Assembly (NCBI RefSeq): GCF_010671605.1
Contig: NZ_JAABOO010000002.1
Span: 248,001-312,000, forward strand
DNA: 64,000 nt
Reading direction: 5' to 3'
From: Leptobacterium flavescens
Lineage (GTDB): Bacteria; Bacteroidota; Bacteroidia; Flavobacteriales; Flavobacteriaceae
This document shows positions 19,374 to 29,623 of this stretch, piece after piece. The notes under the pieces were generated by a model. It saw only the letters and a program-made list of their open reading frames with translations, did not search any database and had not been told where the DNA came from. The translations under genes were made by a program, and so were the position numbers. The stretch's first letter is position 1, and each line of letters begins with the position of its first letter.

Positions 19374-20288
19374 TTGAAAATGATGAAAAGGACGTATTTT
19401 ATTTTAATACTTGTATTAATTCTGCTTTTAAATTCCTGCAATACGAAAGATCGGAAAGTAAACGATCCTGATCCGCAAAATTCTACCTCTATATCGTATC
19501 CGATTGCTTATGGGTTCGATGGAATTTGTCTTACCAATTTAGATGGTACTTCAACAATTAGGCTTTCCAATGGTCATCATGGCTATCCGGCCTGGTCTCC
19601 GGATGGGAAAAAGATTGCTTTTTACGCTTATCATGATGGCAAAAAAACATGGTCTATTCATACCATGAATAATGATGGTACGAATAAAGAACGATTAACT
19701 CATGTAAAAAACAAATGGGATAATATGCCAACATGGTCGCCGGATGGAACAAAAATAGTTTTTGGAAGAGATTACAGGGATCCGGAAGGAGCCTGGCATT
19801 ATGAAATTTGGATCATGAACTCTGATGGTAGCGAACAGAGGCAAATAAAATCATTAAGCGGTGGTGGGCCTTCTTTTACAGCGGATGGCAGGCTCCTTTT
19901 TCATTCGGAATACAGGGATAAAGAAAGTGAGATAAGTATCGCGAATATTGATGGGAGCAACATTATTCACCTAACAGATAATGAAGCTGAAGAGTGGGAT
20001 CCTAAAATCTCACCGGATGGTAAGCATATCACTTTCATGTCTAAGAGAGATGGAAACCGTGAAATTTATGTTATGGATATCGATGGATCCAATCAAAAAC
20101 GATTAACTAATAATGAGGGTTCTGACGGAGGGCCATGTTGGTCTTCTGATGGCTCCAAAATAATATTCCATTCCGAAAGAAAAATAAATGGAGAAGATGA
20201 TAATGGTATTTATATCATGAATAAGGACGGTTCTTCTTTAAAAAAGATTGGACCTGGCTGGCAACCTACAGTCTTTAGAAACAATTAA
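19374..20288 (+). CDS. TolB-like beta-propeller lipoprotein, paralogue D1
   Basis: 304 residues; lipobox in LLLNSCNTKD, then at least five PD40/TolB units with the DG-turn motifs GYPAWSPDGKKIAFY, NMPTWSPDGTKIVFGR, ISPDGKHITFMSKRDGNREIY and GGPCWSSDGSKIIF. The repeat type differs from the A-C paralogues. It is followed 21 bp later by a near-identical paralogue. ATG at 19380 or 19383 (MMKRTY, MKRTY) are alternative starts. Confidence 0.85.
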   Translation: MKMMKRTYFILILVLILLLNSCNTKDRKVNDPDPQNSTSISYPIAYGFDGICLTNLDGTSTIRLSNGHHGYPAWSPDGKKIAFYAYHDGKKTWSIHTMNNDGTNKERLTHVKNKWDNMPTWSPDGTKIVFGRDYRDPEGAWHYEIWIMNSDGSEQRQIKSLSGGGPSFTADGRLLFHSEYRDKESEISIANIDGSNIIHLTDNEAEEWDPKISPDGKHITFMSKRDGNREIYVMDIDGSNQKRLTNNEGSDGGPCWSSDGSKIIFHSERKINGEDDNGIYIMNKDGSSLKKIGPGWQPTVFRNN

Positions 20289-20308
20289 ATAAATAAAAAA
20301 CACATTCA

Positions 20309-21223
20309 ATGGAAGTAAATAATATGAAACTCATAAAGATCGTAACCTCAATTACTTTGTTGCTTGGCTTAACGGTTTTTGGTCAAAAAAGCAGCACGTC
20401 CAGAGCATCAGAATACCCGATTGCTTTTGGGTCAAACGGAATTTGTATTACCAATTTAGATGGTACATCAACAGTAAGGCTTACTAACGGAGATCACGGT
20501 TATCCTGCATGGTCTCCCGATGGGAAAAAGATCGCTTTTTATTCCTATCACGATGGAAAAAAGACATGGTCTATTCATACCGTAAATATTGATGGTACGA
20601 ATAGAAAAAGATTAACACATGCAAAAAATAAGTGGGATAGTACCCCTTCATGGTCTGCAGATGGAAAGAAGATCCTTTTTGCCAGAGAGTATAAAGATCC
20701 GGAGGGAATTTGGCAATATGAAATCTGGATAATGAATTCTGACGGTAGTGGTGAAAAACAAATAAAACCACTGGTTGGAGGGAACTGTTCCTTTACTCCG
20801 GATGGAAGAATTGTCTATTCTGCGGAATTCAGAGATAAAAAGAGCGAAATATACATCGCTGATGTAGATGGTAAAAATATCACTGCGCTAACAAATAACG
20901 GTACTAATGCGTGGCACCCCAAGATTTCACCCGATGGTAAGCATATTGCTTTTTCGTCTGACAGAAGCGGAGATCGTGAAATTTATGTCATGAATATCGA
21001 TGGATCCAATCAAAAACGATTGACTAATAGTATTGGTTCTGATGGAGGACCATCCTGGTCTCCTGATAGTTCTCAAATCATGTTTCAATCAAAAAGGGAG
21101 AAAGACGAGAATGGAGAGAGGAGATCAAACCTTTATATCATAAATAAAGATGGCTCATCATTAAGAAAGATCACCTCTCAGGGTGGTTGGCAAGTTGCGT
21201 GGTTTAAAACAACCAAATATTAA
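20309..21223 (+). CDS. TolB-like secreted beta-propeller protein, paralogue D2
   Basis: 304 residues, over half identical by eye to the previous protein (for example GYPAWSPDGKKIAFYSYHDG and NIDGSNQKRLTNSIGSDGG). The leader here (TLLLGLTVFGQKSS) has no lipobox Cys, so it looks like an ordinary signal peptide, unlike its paralogue. The likely start is the ATG at 20324 (MKLIKIV). Confidence 0.85.
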   Translation: MEVNNMKLIKIVTSITLLLGLTVFGQKSSTSRASEYPIAFGSNGICITNLDGTSTVRLTNGDHGYPAWSPDGKKIAFYSYHDGKKTWSIHTVNIDGTNRKRLTHAKNKWDSTPSWSADGKKILFAREYKDPEGIWQYEIWIMNSDGSGEKQIKPLVGGNCSFTPDGRIVYSAEFRDKKSEIYIADVDGKNITALTNNGTNAWHPKISPDGKHIAFSSDRSGDREIYVMNIDGSNQKRLTNSIGSDGGPSWSPDSSQIMFQSKREKDENGERRSNLYIINKDGSSLRKITSQGGWQVAWFKTTKY

Positions 21224-21228
21224 GAATT

Positions 21229-22425
21229 ATGAAAAACAAAACAGGATTATTTCTTTTATTACTTATTACACTGACAAATAGTGGTTTTGCTCAACAAGGT
21301 GATGGCCTCGCACCTGAGGCTACAACCTCTGAGGCCACACTTTCATTCCGGGACATCCCGGTACTTAAAAATGCCTTTGTCGATGCATCACCAGCCCGTA
21401 GAAAAGATGGTATTCCCGTGGGTAAATTGGGAGCCGATGGTGGCAATAAAGCGATGATCCTTAAACTGGCACAGGAGATCGCAGCCGGTAAACATGGTAA
21501 CTTCGACAGCTTTCTTATTGCCCACAAGGGTAAGCTCCTCTTCGAGTCCTATTATTTGCGTGGCCGCATCAACCTGCCCCATCCGCAGGCATCAGCTACC
21601 AAATCCTATACAAGCATGGCTGTGGGCCGTGCCATACAGTTAGGTTATCTGACCATGGCCGATCTGGACAAGCCGCTGGTCAGCTTTCTGAAAGACCTGG
21701 ACCCGGCAAAATTTACTGTGGGTGTTGAAAAGATCACGCTTCATCAGGCGTTGACTATGCGTGGAGGGCTTGGTATCAGTCAGGAACAGAGAGAAGAATT
21801 CGAGAAAAATCCGAGCCGGTTAAAAGGCCAGAAGCAGGTTCAAACTATTCTTGAGTATAGCGCACCCATTACCGAAGAGTCTCAGAAATTTTTATACGGT
21901 AATTTCAATCCGGTCATGGTGATGCAGGTCATTGAAGCTGTCGTACCGGGATCCGCTAAAGACTTTATTAAAAAAGAACTCCTGGACAAAATGGGTATTA
22001 CCAATTATAACTGGCAAACTGCTATTAGCGGCCTGCCTGAAGCCGGTTCACGCTCGAGCATGACATCCCGGGATATGCTTAAGTGGGGTATCCTGGCTGC
22101 GAACAAAGGTAAATGGAATGGCGAACAGCTGATCCCGGAAGCGTTTGTCACCAGAGCGATCAACAGGATTGTCCGCCACAGCGATGATGAAAATTTCTCC
22201 GATTATGACGATATCTCTAACACCGGATATGGTTATTTCTGGTGGCAGGCAGACATGAAGGCCGGTAATAAGATCTATTTCAGCACATCTGCTCAGGGAG
22301 GAAGCGGGCAATGTATCATCCTGATCGAAGAACTCGATCTGATTGTAGTGACCACTGTCCATAGACTGGAGAAGAGTGTTTTGCAGATGACAGCAGAAAG
22401 GATCTTACCGGCTTTTATTAAGTAA
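21229..22425 (+). CDS. Secreted serine hydrolase (beta-lactamase-like), paralogue 2
   Basis: 398 residues; signal peptide ending near NSGFAQ, then SxxK in ASATKSYTS (near 124). It is a close paralogue of the protein at 8352, with identical blocks such as [15 protein letters not shown] and [14 protein letters not shown]. The block hydrolase-PD40 A-PD40 B recurs here (21229, 22464, 23455) as at 8352, 10379, 11340, without the FGE gene. Confidence 0.85.
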   Translation: MKNKTGLFLLLLITLTNSGFAQQGDGLAPEATTSEATLSFRDIPVLKNAFVDASPARRKDGIPVGKLGADGGNKAMILKLAQEIAAGKHGNFDSFLIAHKGKLLFESYYLRGRINLPHPQASATKSYTSMAVGRAIQLGYLTMADLDKPLVSFLKDLDPAKFTVGVEKITLHQALTMRGGLGISQEQREEFEKNPSRLKGQKQVQTILEYSAPITEESQKFLYGNFNPVMVMQVIEAVVPGSAKDFIKKELLDKMGITNYNWQTAISGLPEAGSRSSMTSRDMLKWGILAANKGKWNGEQLIPEAFVTRAINRIVRHSDDENFSDYDDISNTGYGYFWWQADMKAGNKIYFSTSAQGGSGQCIILIEELDLIVVTTVHRLEKSVLQMTAERILPAFIK

Positions 22426-22463
22426 TAACAGAATCGTTACCAAAGATTATGGAAAGTAAAGCA

Positions 22464-23360
22464 ATGAAAAAGACCTCTTTTATTTTGATAGCTGTAGTTA
22501 TGCTGTTCTTGAATGCCTGCAATACTAAAAAGCAACACTCGGAAGACAGTGCTTTATCAACTACAGAGGATCCCTTTCTGGGGCAAAAACCACCGGACCT
22601 GGTTCCTGAAGTCTTTGCTCCCGGCATTGTTAATACTGCAGAAAACCGCGAAATTGAAGGGATGTTTTCGGTAGATATGAAAGCTTTTTACTTTATCAAG
22701 AGACCACTTAGCGAAGATGCTAAGTCCAATGTATTGACTGTTGTTGAATATAAAAATAATCAATGGCAGGAGTCCGGTATCAGACAGGGGGTGAGTGAAC
22801 CATCTATTTCTCCCGACGGGAAGACCATCTATTTTGCAAAAGAATATATGGAACGCACCGATGAGGGCTGGTCAGAACTAAAAAGCATTGGTGAGCCTTT
22901 TGAGGATATTGATATTATGAGGCTTTCGGTGTCTTCCAACAACACTTATTACTTTGATACTTTTACCCCAAAACTGGATACACCTCTGCGCTATTCACGC
23001 TTAGTAGACGGCGAATATGAAGAACCTAAATCGCTGGGAGAGCAGTTTGCCACAGGTATTTATAATGCACATCCCTTTATCGCACCCGATGAATCCTATA
23101 TTATATGGGATAGCAGAAGAGACAGCGGATACGGATCATCCGATCTTTATATCAGCTTTCGGGAAGCCGATGGTTCATGGGGCCCTGCCATCAACATGGG
23201 CGACAAGATAAATACCCCCAATGCCGAAAACTATCCGACGGTATCACCCGACGGGAAATATCTCTTTTTTGATCGAAGGGAAAAATCAGAAAGCAATGAA
23301 CCTCCGGTAGATATCTACTGGGTATCTACACAGGTTATTGAGAACCTCAGGCCCAGATAG
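22464..23360 (+). CDS. PD40/TolB-like beta-propeller lipoprotein, paralogue A2
   Basis: About 298 residues from the ATG at 22464 (MKKTSFILI); a longer frame begins at 22449. Lipobox in [10 protein letters not shown]; then [17 protein letters not shown] and PD40 units ([44 protein letters not shown]), ending [14 protein letters not shown]. Its nearest relative here is the A1 protein at 10379. Confidence 0.85.
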   Translation: MKKTSFILIAVVMLFLNACNTKKQHSEDSALSTTEDPFLGQKPPDLVPEVFAPGIVNTAENREIEGMFSVDMKAFYFIKRPLSEDAKSNVLTVVEYKNNQWQESGIRQGVSEPSISPDGKTIYFAKEYMERTDEGWSELKSIGEPFEDIDIMRLSVSSNNTYYFDTFTPKLDTPLRYSRLVDGEYEEPKSLGEQFATGIYNAHPFIAPDESYIIWDSRRDSGYGSSDLYISFREADGSWGPAINMGDKINTPNAENYPTVSPDGKYLFFDRREKSESNEPPVDIYWVSTQVIENLRPR

Positions 23361-23454
23361 GGCAGAAGGTATGGAAAAGGTCCGGTAGGTCTTTTTAGTG
23401 AACAAGCCGGCTAACGGGTTAGAATTATTAATTGCAAACACAAATAGGCAAATA

Positions 23455-24369
23455 ATGAAAAAGACATATTTTATTTTGATACTTGTAGCTGCACTGTTTT
23501 TAAATGCCTGCAATACCAAAAAGCAACAACCGGAAGAAAATGATCCATCCACTGTAGAAGCGTCTTATTTCGGACAAAAACCACCGGGGAGTACTGCCGA
23601 AATTTTTGCTCCGGGTACCGTATCGGTAAACGGGAGATATGAATATGCGGTTTCCTTTTCTCCTGAGATAGATGAAATGTATTTTTCAGGTGAAGGGGAA
23701 GATGGGGTTCCGCATGTGTATTTCTCAAAACTCAGGGAAGGTGAATGGACCCAACCGGAAATTGCAAATTTCACCAAAGGCAGGAAAAAGAATGAATTTG
23801 AAGCCTTTGTACATCCCGGTGGCGACAGGATATACTTTGCAGCTTATGACACTATTTTCGGCGATGAGAAAGTTTGGTACGTCAACCGCCTGGAGAATAC
23901 ATGGAGCGATGCCGTAAAACTCGATTCGCCTGTAAACGACGACTTTGTTTTTTATCCGAATGCTGCAAAAAACGGAGATATTTTCTACACGAGCATTTCA
24001 AAAAGGAAAATGTATTACGCCCCAAATAAAAATGGCGAATATCCCGAAGTACACGAAGTCGGGATTGAATATGGCCTTCACGGTTTTATTTCCCCGTCTC
24101 AGGATTTTATACTGGTAGATGCCCGGAAGGAGAATGACAGGACCTAAGACAATGATATTCACGTCTGTTTTAAAAAGAAAGACGGCTCATGGACAAAACC
24201 GATCAACCTTGGGGATGGCGTAAACTCCGATTTTACCGAAACATGCCCCAGTATCACCCCGGATGGCAAATACTTGTTTTTTAGCAGGTATAACGAAGAA
24301 GGAGAGATATCGAATATTTATTGGGTAAGCACAGAACTTATCCATAAGTTAAGGCCTGCCGATCTATAA
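23455..24369 (+). pseudogene. PD40/TolB-like lipoprotein gene, paralogue B2, broken by a nonsense codon
   Basis: Read from the ATG at 23455 ([11 protein letters not shown]), the frame carries the same leader and PD40 units as its paralogue at 11340 and then meets a TAA at 24145-24147, in the region where the paralogue reads [10 protein letters not shown]. Reading through, the same frame continues for 73 further codons ([20 protein letters not shown] to RPADL) to 24369. The break is a single base change, probably AAA to TAA, and so a recent loss. A short truncated product of about 230 residues could still be made. Confidence 0.8.
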
Positions 24370-24512
24370 GTTTGATGTAGCCTACAGTGCCCTCCGAAGC
24401 TAACTTGACATGCATACGGCTGAGGAGGGGAGTAGGGAACGTTCCAAATTTTCTTTAACAAATTGAGCCTTCAATCTGCTTCTAATTTTTGTATTTTTAG
24501 GAAAAAATAAAT

Positions 24513-26210
24513 ATGAAAAACTTACTTCTCTGTTTTTTATTTGTTTTCCTGACAACTCAATATGTAAATGCTCAAGACCGAATAACCGGCAAATCTTATG
24601 CAACCCGATCTGAAGTACTGGGTCAAAACGGAATGGTTGCAACCAGCCATCCTCTGGCGACTCAAATCGGGCTCGATATCCTTAAAAAGGGTGGGAATGC
24701 CATAGATGCTGCTATTGCTGCAAATGCTGCACTGGGGCTCATGGAACCCACAGGATGTGGTGTTGGTGGCGATCTTTTTGCTATTGTCTGGGACGGAAAG
24801 ACAAAAAAACTCTATGCTCTTAATGCCAGCGGCCGCTCCCCTCAGAAACTCACTTTAGAATATTTTGAAAAGCGGAATATGGAAAAGATCCCGTCGCACG
24901 GACCACTACCCGTTAGTGTTCCCGGTGCAGTAGACGGATGGTTTGAACTTCATAAAAAATTCGGATCAAAACCGATGACAGAAATCCTGGCCCCGGCTAT
25001 TGAATACGCTGAAAAGGGCTTCCCGTTAACTGAGCTCATTGCATGGTATATGCAGCGAACCATACCCTTTTTTGAATCGCAAAATTTCCCGAATATCGAG
25101 GATACCTACAAAACCCAAAATGGTGGTAAACTACCCAATGAAGGAGAGATCTATAAAAACCCGTATTTGGCTGATACCTATAGAAAAATTGCTGAAGGTG
25201 GGAGGGATGCCTTTTATAAAGGTGAGATAGCTAAGATCATCGGGAAATTTATCAAGGAGCAGGGAGGTTTCCTCTCAGCCAAAGACCTTGCAGCACATAA
25301 ATCGGAATGGGTGGAACCCGTATCTGTCAATTACAGAGGATACGATGTTTGGGAATTACCTCCGAATGGCCAGGGTATTGCTGCCCTTCAGATGTTACAG
25401 ATATTGGAAGGCTACGATTTTACAAATATCGAATTTGGAAGTACGGAACACCTTCATCTCTTTACCGAGGCTAAAAAACTGGCCTTTGAAGATCGTGCAA
25501 AATATTATGCAGATATGGACTTTTTTGATGTTCCCGTTGAGCAGCTACTCTCGGATGATTATGCCGCGAACAGAAGAAAACTTATTGGAAACAGGGCAGG
25601 TACCTATTCAGCGGGTGAAATTTCCGCCGGAGAGACTATTTATATGACGGTGGCAGATAATGAAGGCACCATGGTGTCATTAATACAGAGTAATTACCGT
25701 GGAATGGGTTCCGGTATGGCTCCGCCTAAACTGGGCTTTATGTTACAGGATCGCGGGGAATTATTCAGCCTTAAACGCGGACAGGCCAACACTTACGAGC
25801 CTGCCAAGCGACCTTTTCATACTATTATCCCTGCATTTATTACCAAGGATGGGAAACCTTATGTTAGTTTCGGAGTAATGGGAGGTGATTTTCAGCCTAT
25901 GGGACATACACAAATTGTAATGAACCTTATCGATTTTGGCATGAACCTGCAGGAAGCTGGGGATGCGCCGAGATGGGATCACACTGGTGGCGCTAGTCCT
26001 TTGGGAAGAACCACCGAAGATACCGGTACTATACGGGTTGAATCCGGTATTCCTTATTCAACGATCCGCGGTTTAATAGATAAAGGTCACAATATCGGAA
26101 TAGCACGTGGTATTTATGGCGGATATCAGGCCATTTTATGGGATGATAAGAACAAGGTTTATCATGGAGCTTCCGAAAGCCGTAAAGACGGACAGGCAGC
26201 AGGATATTAA
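24513..26210 (+). CDS. ggt: Gamma-glutamyltransferase
   Basis: 565 residues; signal peptide (to about residue 20), then a complete Ntn-hydrolase GGT. GGNAIDAAIAANAALGLMEP (near 55) and GCGVGGDLFAIVWDG (near 75) are typical. The mature small subunit should begin at a Thr near residue 372 in ETIYMTVADNEGTMVSLIQ, followed by GSGMAPPKLGFMLQDRG and a GGDFQPMGHTQIV stretch. It hydrolyses or transfers the gamma-glutamyl group of glutathione in the periplasm. The self-cleaving Thr is inferred from alignment by eye. The protein ends GASESRKDGQAAGY. Confidence 0.9.
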   Translation: MKNLLLCFLFVFLTTQYVNAQDRITGKSYATRSEVLGQNGMVATSHPLATQIGLDILKKGGNAIDAAIAANAALGLMEPTGCGVGGDLFAIVWDGKTKKLYALNASGRSPQKLTLEYFEKRNMEKIPSHGPLPVSVPGAVDGWFELHKKFGSKPMTEILAPAIEYAEKGFPLTELIAWYMQRTIPFFESQNFPNIEDTYKTQNGGKLPNEGEIYKNPYLADTYRKIAEGGRDAFYKGEIAKIIGKFIKEQGGFLSAKDLAAHKSEWVEPVSVNYRGYDVWELPPNGQGIAALQMLQILEGYDFTNIEFGSTEHLHLFTEAKKLAFEDRAKYYADMDFFDVPVEQLLSDDYAANRRKLIGNRAGTYSAGEISAGETIYMTVADNEGTMVSLIQSNYRGMGSGMAPPKLGFMLQDRGELFSLKRGQANTYEPAKRPFHTIIPAFITKDGKPYVSFGVMGGDFQPMGHTQIVMNLIDFGMNLQEAGDAPRWDHTGGASPLGRTTEDTGTIRVESGIPYSTIRGLIDKGHNIGIARGIYGGYQAILWDDKNKVYHGASESRKDGQAAGY

Positions 26211-26327
26211 GCCTTAACACACTACTGGATCAGCTTGCACATTAGAGGGAGATATTTATGCTTTTGTTTTATGGTGAAAGCGATTTAGTGTGTTATCAAA
26301 ACGAATCAACTAAATTATAATACTAAA

Positions 26328-29300
26328 ATGAGATCAATTTTAAAACTAGGAGTGCTGTGGAGTATTTTCTTTGCGATGATACTGCCGTTACACGCTCAAA
26401 AACTTAATGAAGGGACCTTTAAAGGTTTGCAACTCAGGAATATCGGGCCCGCATTCACCTCGGGTAGGATTGCGGACATTGCTATTCATCCGGATAACGA
26501 AAATATCTGGTATATAGCCGTTGGTTCCGGAGGTGTATGGAAGACTACAAATTCCGGTACAACATGGAAGCCCATTTTCGACAATCAAAAGTCATACTCT
26601 ATCGGAGCTATTGCCATCGACCCTAACAATACTCATACCATCTGGGTAGGTACGGGTGAAAATGTAGGAGGGCGTCACGTTGCCTTTGGAGATGGGATCT
26701 ATGTAAGTCACGATGATGGGGCTTCATGGAAAAATATGGGTCTGAAAAATTCGGAACATTTGTCGAAGATCATTGTTCATCCCGAGGATTCAAATACTAT
26801 TTGGGCAGTTTCCCAGGGGCCGTTATGGAGCTCCGGAGGTGAACGCGGTGTCTATAAATCGACCGACGGAGGAAAATCGTGGAAAAGAACTTTGGGAGAC
26901 AGCGAATGGGTAGGAGCCACAGACCTGGTGATCGATCCCAGAGACCCTGATGTTCTGTACGCAGCTACCTGGCAGCGTCATCGTACGGTTGCAGCCTATG
27001 TGGGTGGCGGACCCGGTTCAGGCTTGCATAAAAGTACCGATGGTGGTGAAACATGGACTAAATTAACCAAGGGGATCCCGGGTTCCAATCTGGGAAAAAT
27101 AGGATTAGCTATTTCTCCTTTCAATCCGGATGTTATTTATGCGGCTATTGAATTGGATCGAAAAAAGGGTGGTGTTTTTATGTCATCGAACAGAGGCGAA
27201 TCCTGGACAAAGCAATCCGATGCGGTTTCCGGAGGTACAGGGCCTCATTATTATCAGGAACTGTATGCATCCCCTCACCATGAAGGAAAACTGTTTTTGA
27301 TGAACAATCGCGTGCTGATCTCTGACGATCACGGGAAAACATTCTATACGATGAATGAACGCAATAAACACGTCGACAGTCATGCGATGGCATTCAAAGC
27401 TTCCGATCCTAATTATGTGCTGTTTGGTACCGATGGAGGTTTGTACGAAAGTTTTGATTTGACTAAGAGCTGGAAATTCGTCAGAAACTTACCTATTACC
27501 CAATACTTTAAAGTGGCGGTAGACGATTCGAAGCCATTCTACAAGATCTACGGAGGAACACAGGATAACGGGTCTCACGGAGGGCCTTCGCAAACAACGA
27601 GTTCCGATGGAATTGCTAATTCCGATTGGTGGAAAACCTTAGGAGCCGACGGGCATCAATCGGCTACAGAGCCTGGAAACCCTAACATCACTTACGGAGA
27701 ATTTCAGCAAGGAGCCCTATGGAGAATAGATCAGACTACCAGGGAAACAGTATTTATACAACCCCAGGCTTTACAGGGAGATCCCTACGAACGTTTTAAC
27801 TGGGATGCACCCATTTTAGTAAGTCCACATGATCCGAAGCGTTTGTATTTTGCTTCACAACGCGTTTGGCGTTCTGATAACAGGGGAGATGACTGGACAC
27901 CTATTTCTAATGATCTGACACTAAATCAGGATCGTATTACACTTCCTATTTACGGAAAACAACAAAGCTGGGATAATGCATGGGATATAGGTGCAATGTC
28001 TAATTATAATACCATCACATCTTTAGCGGAATCGCCAAAACAGGAAGGCCTGATCTATGCAGGTACGGATGACGGAATGATCCAGGTTACCGAAGATGGA
28101 GGAACAAGCTGGCGCAAATATACTTTGAGTAATATAAAAGGCCTCGGTCATGTTCCTTTTGTAAATGATGTTCGTGCAGATCTGTTCGATGCTAATGTAG
28201 TATATGCCGCTGTAGACAATCATAAATACGGCGATTATAAACCCTATATACTTAAGAGTACCGATAAAGGGAAAAGCTGGACCATCATTAACGGAGATCT
28301 GCCCGATCGTCTTTTGATCTGGAGACTGGTTCAGGATCACGTAAATAAAGATCTGTTATTTGCGGCTACGGAGTACGGTATTTATTTTACGTATAACGGA
28401 GGCTCTAACTGGATACAATTAAAAGGAGGAGTCCCTACCATATCATTCAGGGATATCACGATCCAAAGGAGAGAGAACGATCTTGTCGGAGCTTCTTTCG
28501 GAAGAGGGTTCTTCGTTTTAGATGACATTACCCCGATACGTAATTTTACATCGGCTATGTTATCAGAAGAAGCTACGTTATTCCCCATCAAAGATGCGTA
28601 TTGGTACCGGCCTTCAAACAGGGTAGGTAGTCAGGGAGATGCGGAATATATCGCTCCCAATGCACCTTTCGGGGCCAGGTTTACCTATTTTATGGCTGAT
28701 AAAGTGAAATCTCTAAAAGACGATCGTAAAACAAGAGAAAAAAAGAATACTGATTTTCCGGGCTGGGAAGCTTTGGAAAAGGAGAATAATCAGGATGGTC
28801 CAACCATACTTTTAGTGATAAAAGATGCAAATGGAAACCTGATCAATACTGTGCAGGGAACCAATAAAAAAGGATTTAACCGTGTAAACTGGAGATTGAA
28901 TTATCCGAATAAAAGAGGAGAAAGGCTGGCGCAGCGCGGCAACAGTTTCGGAGATGGAAATATAATGGTTACCCCGGGTACTTATACCGTAACCTTAGTA
29001 AAACGGGTAGATGGGGTTACAACTACCTTGCAAGGCCCCAGGGAGTTTAATGTAATTCCTATGTATGACGGTGCTTTACCGCGAAAGTCATTTGATGAGA
29101 TGCATGAATTCAGAAAAGAGGTTTTTGCTTTTCAACAGGATTTAACCGCTACGAATCTGATCATGACACGCGAAATGCAAAAGATCGGAGCAATGAAGCG
29201 CGCTGCTAATAAGACAACGGCAGCAAATGAAGCCTTACTGCAGAAGATCAATGATACCCGGGTAAGTTTACTGGCTATTCAAAAAGAATTGAGAGGAAAC

Positions 29301-29555
29301 CCGATAAAAGGTGAAATAGGAGAGCGATCCAATCCTACACCTAATGATGGAAACCGCATTGCCTTTAGCGCTTTCTCCAATACATACGGACCTACCGGAA
29401 CGCAGAAAGCCTCATTAAACCGGGCAAAAAATCAATTGCAGCAAATAAAAGCGAAACTGACCAATGTTATGGAGAACGTATTCCCTGATATTGAAAGACG
29501 CTTAAAACAAGCCGGTGCACCCTGGATAGAAGGGCAGGGGCTGATCAAAAATTAG
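26328..29555 (+). CDS. Large secreted sortilin/VPS10-like multi-bladed propeller protein
   Basis: 1075 residues; signal peptide to about residue 24. Residues 35-700 hold many BNR/Asp-box units (for example TTNSGTTWKP, SHDDGASWKN, STDGGKSWKRT, SNRGESWTKQ, SDNRGDDWTP, TEDGGTSWRKY), the mark of sortilin-like propellers in Bacteroidota. The C-terminal 300 residues carry a Ig-like/FlgD-like stretch (near 820-900) and helices. The family is widely secreted; its role is not clear, and an earlier 'glycosyl hydrolase' label is often given to such proteins without evidence. Monocistronic, with a strong terminator after it. Confidence 0.85.
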   Translation: MRSILKLGVLWSIFFAMILPLHAQKLNEGTFKGLQLRNIGPAFTSGRIADIAIHPDNENIWYIAVGSGGVWKTTNSGTTWKPIFDNQKSYSIGAIAIDPNNTHTIWVGTGENVGGRHVAFGDGIYVSHDDGASWKNMGLKNSEHLSKIIVHPEDSNTIWAVSQGPLWSSGGERGVYKSTDGGKSWKRTLGDSEWVGATDLVIDPRDPDVLYAATWQRHRTVAAYVGGGPGSGLHKSTDGGETWTKLTKGIPGSNLGKIGLAISPFNPDVIYAAIELDRKKGGVFMSSNRGESWTKQSDAVSGGTGPHYYQELYASPHHEGKLFLMNNRVLISDDHGKTFYTMNERNKHVDSHAMAFKASDPNYVLFGTDGGLYESFDLTKSWKFVRNLPITQYFKVAVDDSKPFYKIYGGTQDNGSHGGPSQTTSSDGIANSDWWKTLGADGHQSATEPGNPNITYGEFQQGALWRIDQTTRETVFIQPQALQGDPYERFNWDAPILVSPHDPKRLYFASQRVWRSDNRGDDWTPISNDLTLNQDRITLPIYGKQQSWDNAWDIGAMSNYNTITSLAESPKQEGLIYAGTDDGMIQVTEDGGTSWRKYTLSNIKGLGHVPFVNDVRADLFDANVVYAAVDNHKYGDYKPYILKSTDKGKSWTIINGDLPDRLLIWRLVQDHVNKDLLFAATEYGIYFTYNGGSNWIQLKGGVPTISFRDITIQRRENDLVGASFGRGFFVLDDITPIRNFTSAMLSEEATLFPIKDAYWYRPSNRVGSQGDAEYIAPNAPFGARFTYFMADKVKSLKDDRKTREKKNTDFPGWEALEKENNQDGPTILLVIKDANGNLINTVQGTNKKGFNRVNWRLNYPNKRGERLAQRGNSFGDGNIMVTPGTYTVTLVKRVDGVTTTLQGPREFNVIPMYDGALPRKSFDEMHEFRKEVFAFQQDLTATNLIMTREMQKIGAMKRAANKTTAANEALLQKINDTRVSLLAIQKELRGNPIKGEIGERSNPTPNDGNRIAFSAFSNTYGPTGTQKASLNRAKNQLQQIKAKLTNVMENVFPDIERRLKQAGAPWIEGQGLIKN

Positions 29556-29581
29556 AAGAGGTAACTCCTCAAAGGAATATT

Positions 29582-29619
29582 AAAGTGACTGTATGAAAAA
29601 TACAGTCACTTTTTTTATG
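29582..29619 (+). terminator. Bidirectional rho-independent terminator between convergent genes
   Basis: AAAGTGACTGTAT and ATACAGTCACTTT form a 13-bp stem with a 5-base loop and T-rich tail. It separates the propeller gene from the convergent FG-GAP gene at 29624 and can serve both. Confidence 0.9.
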
Positions 29620-29623
29620 TCGT

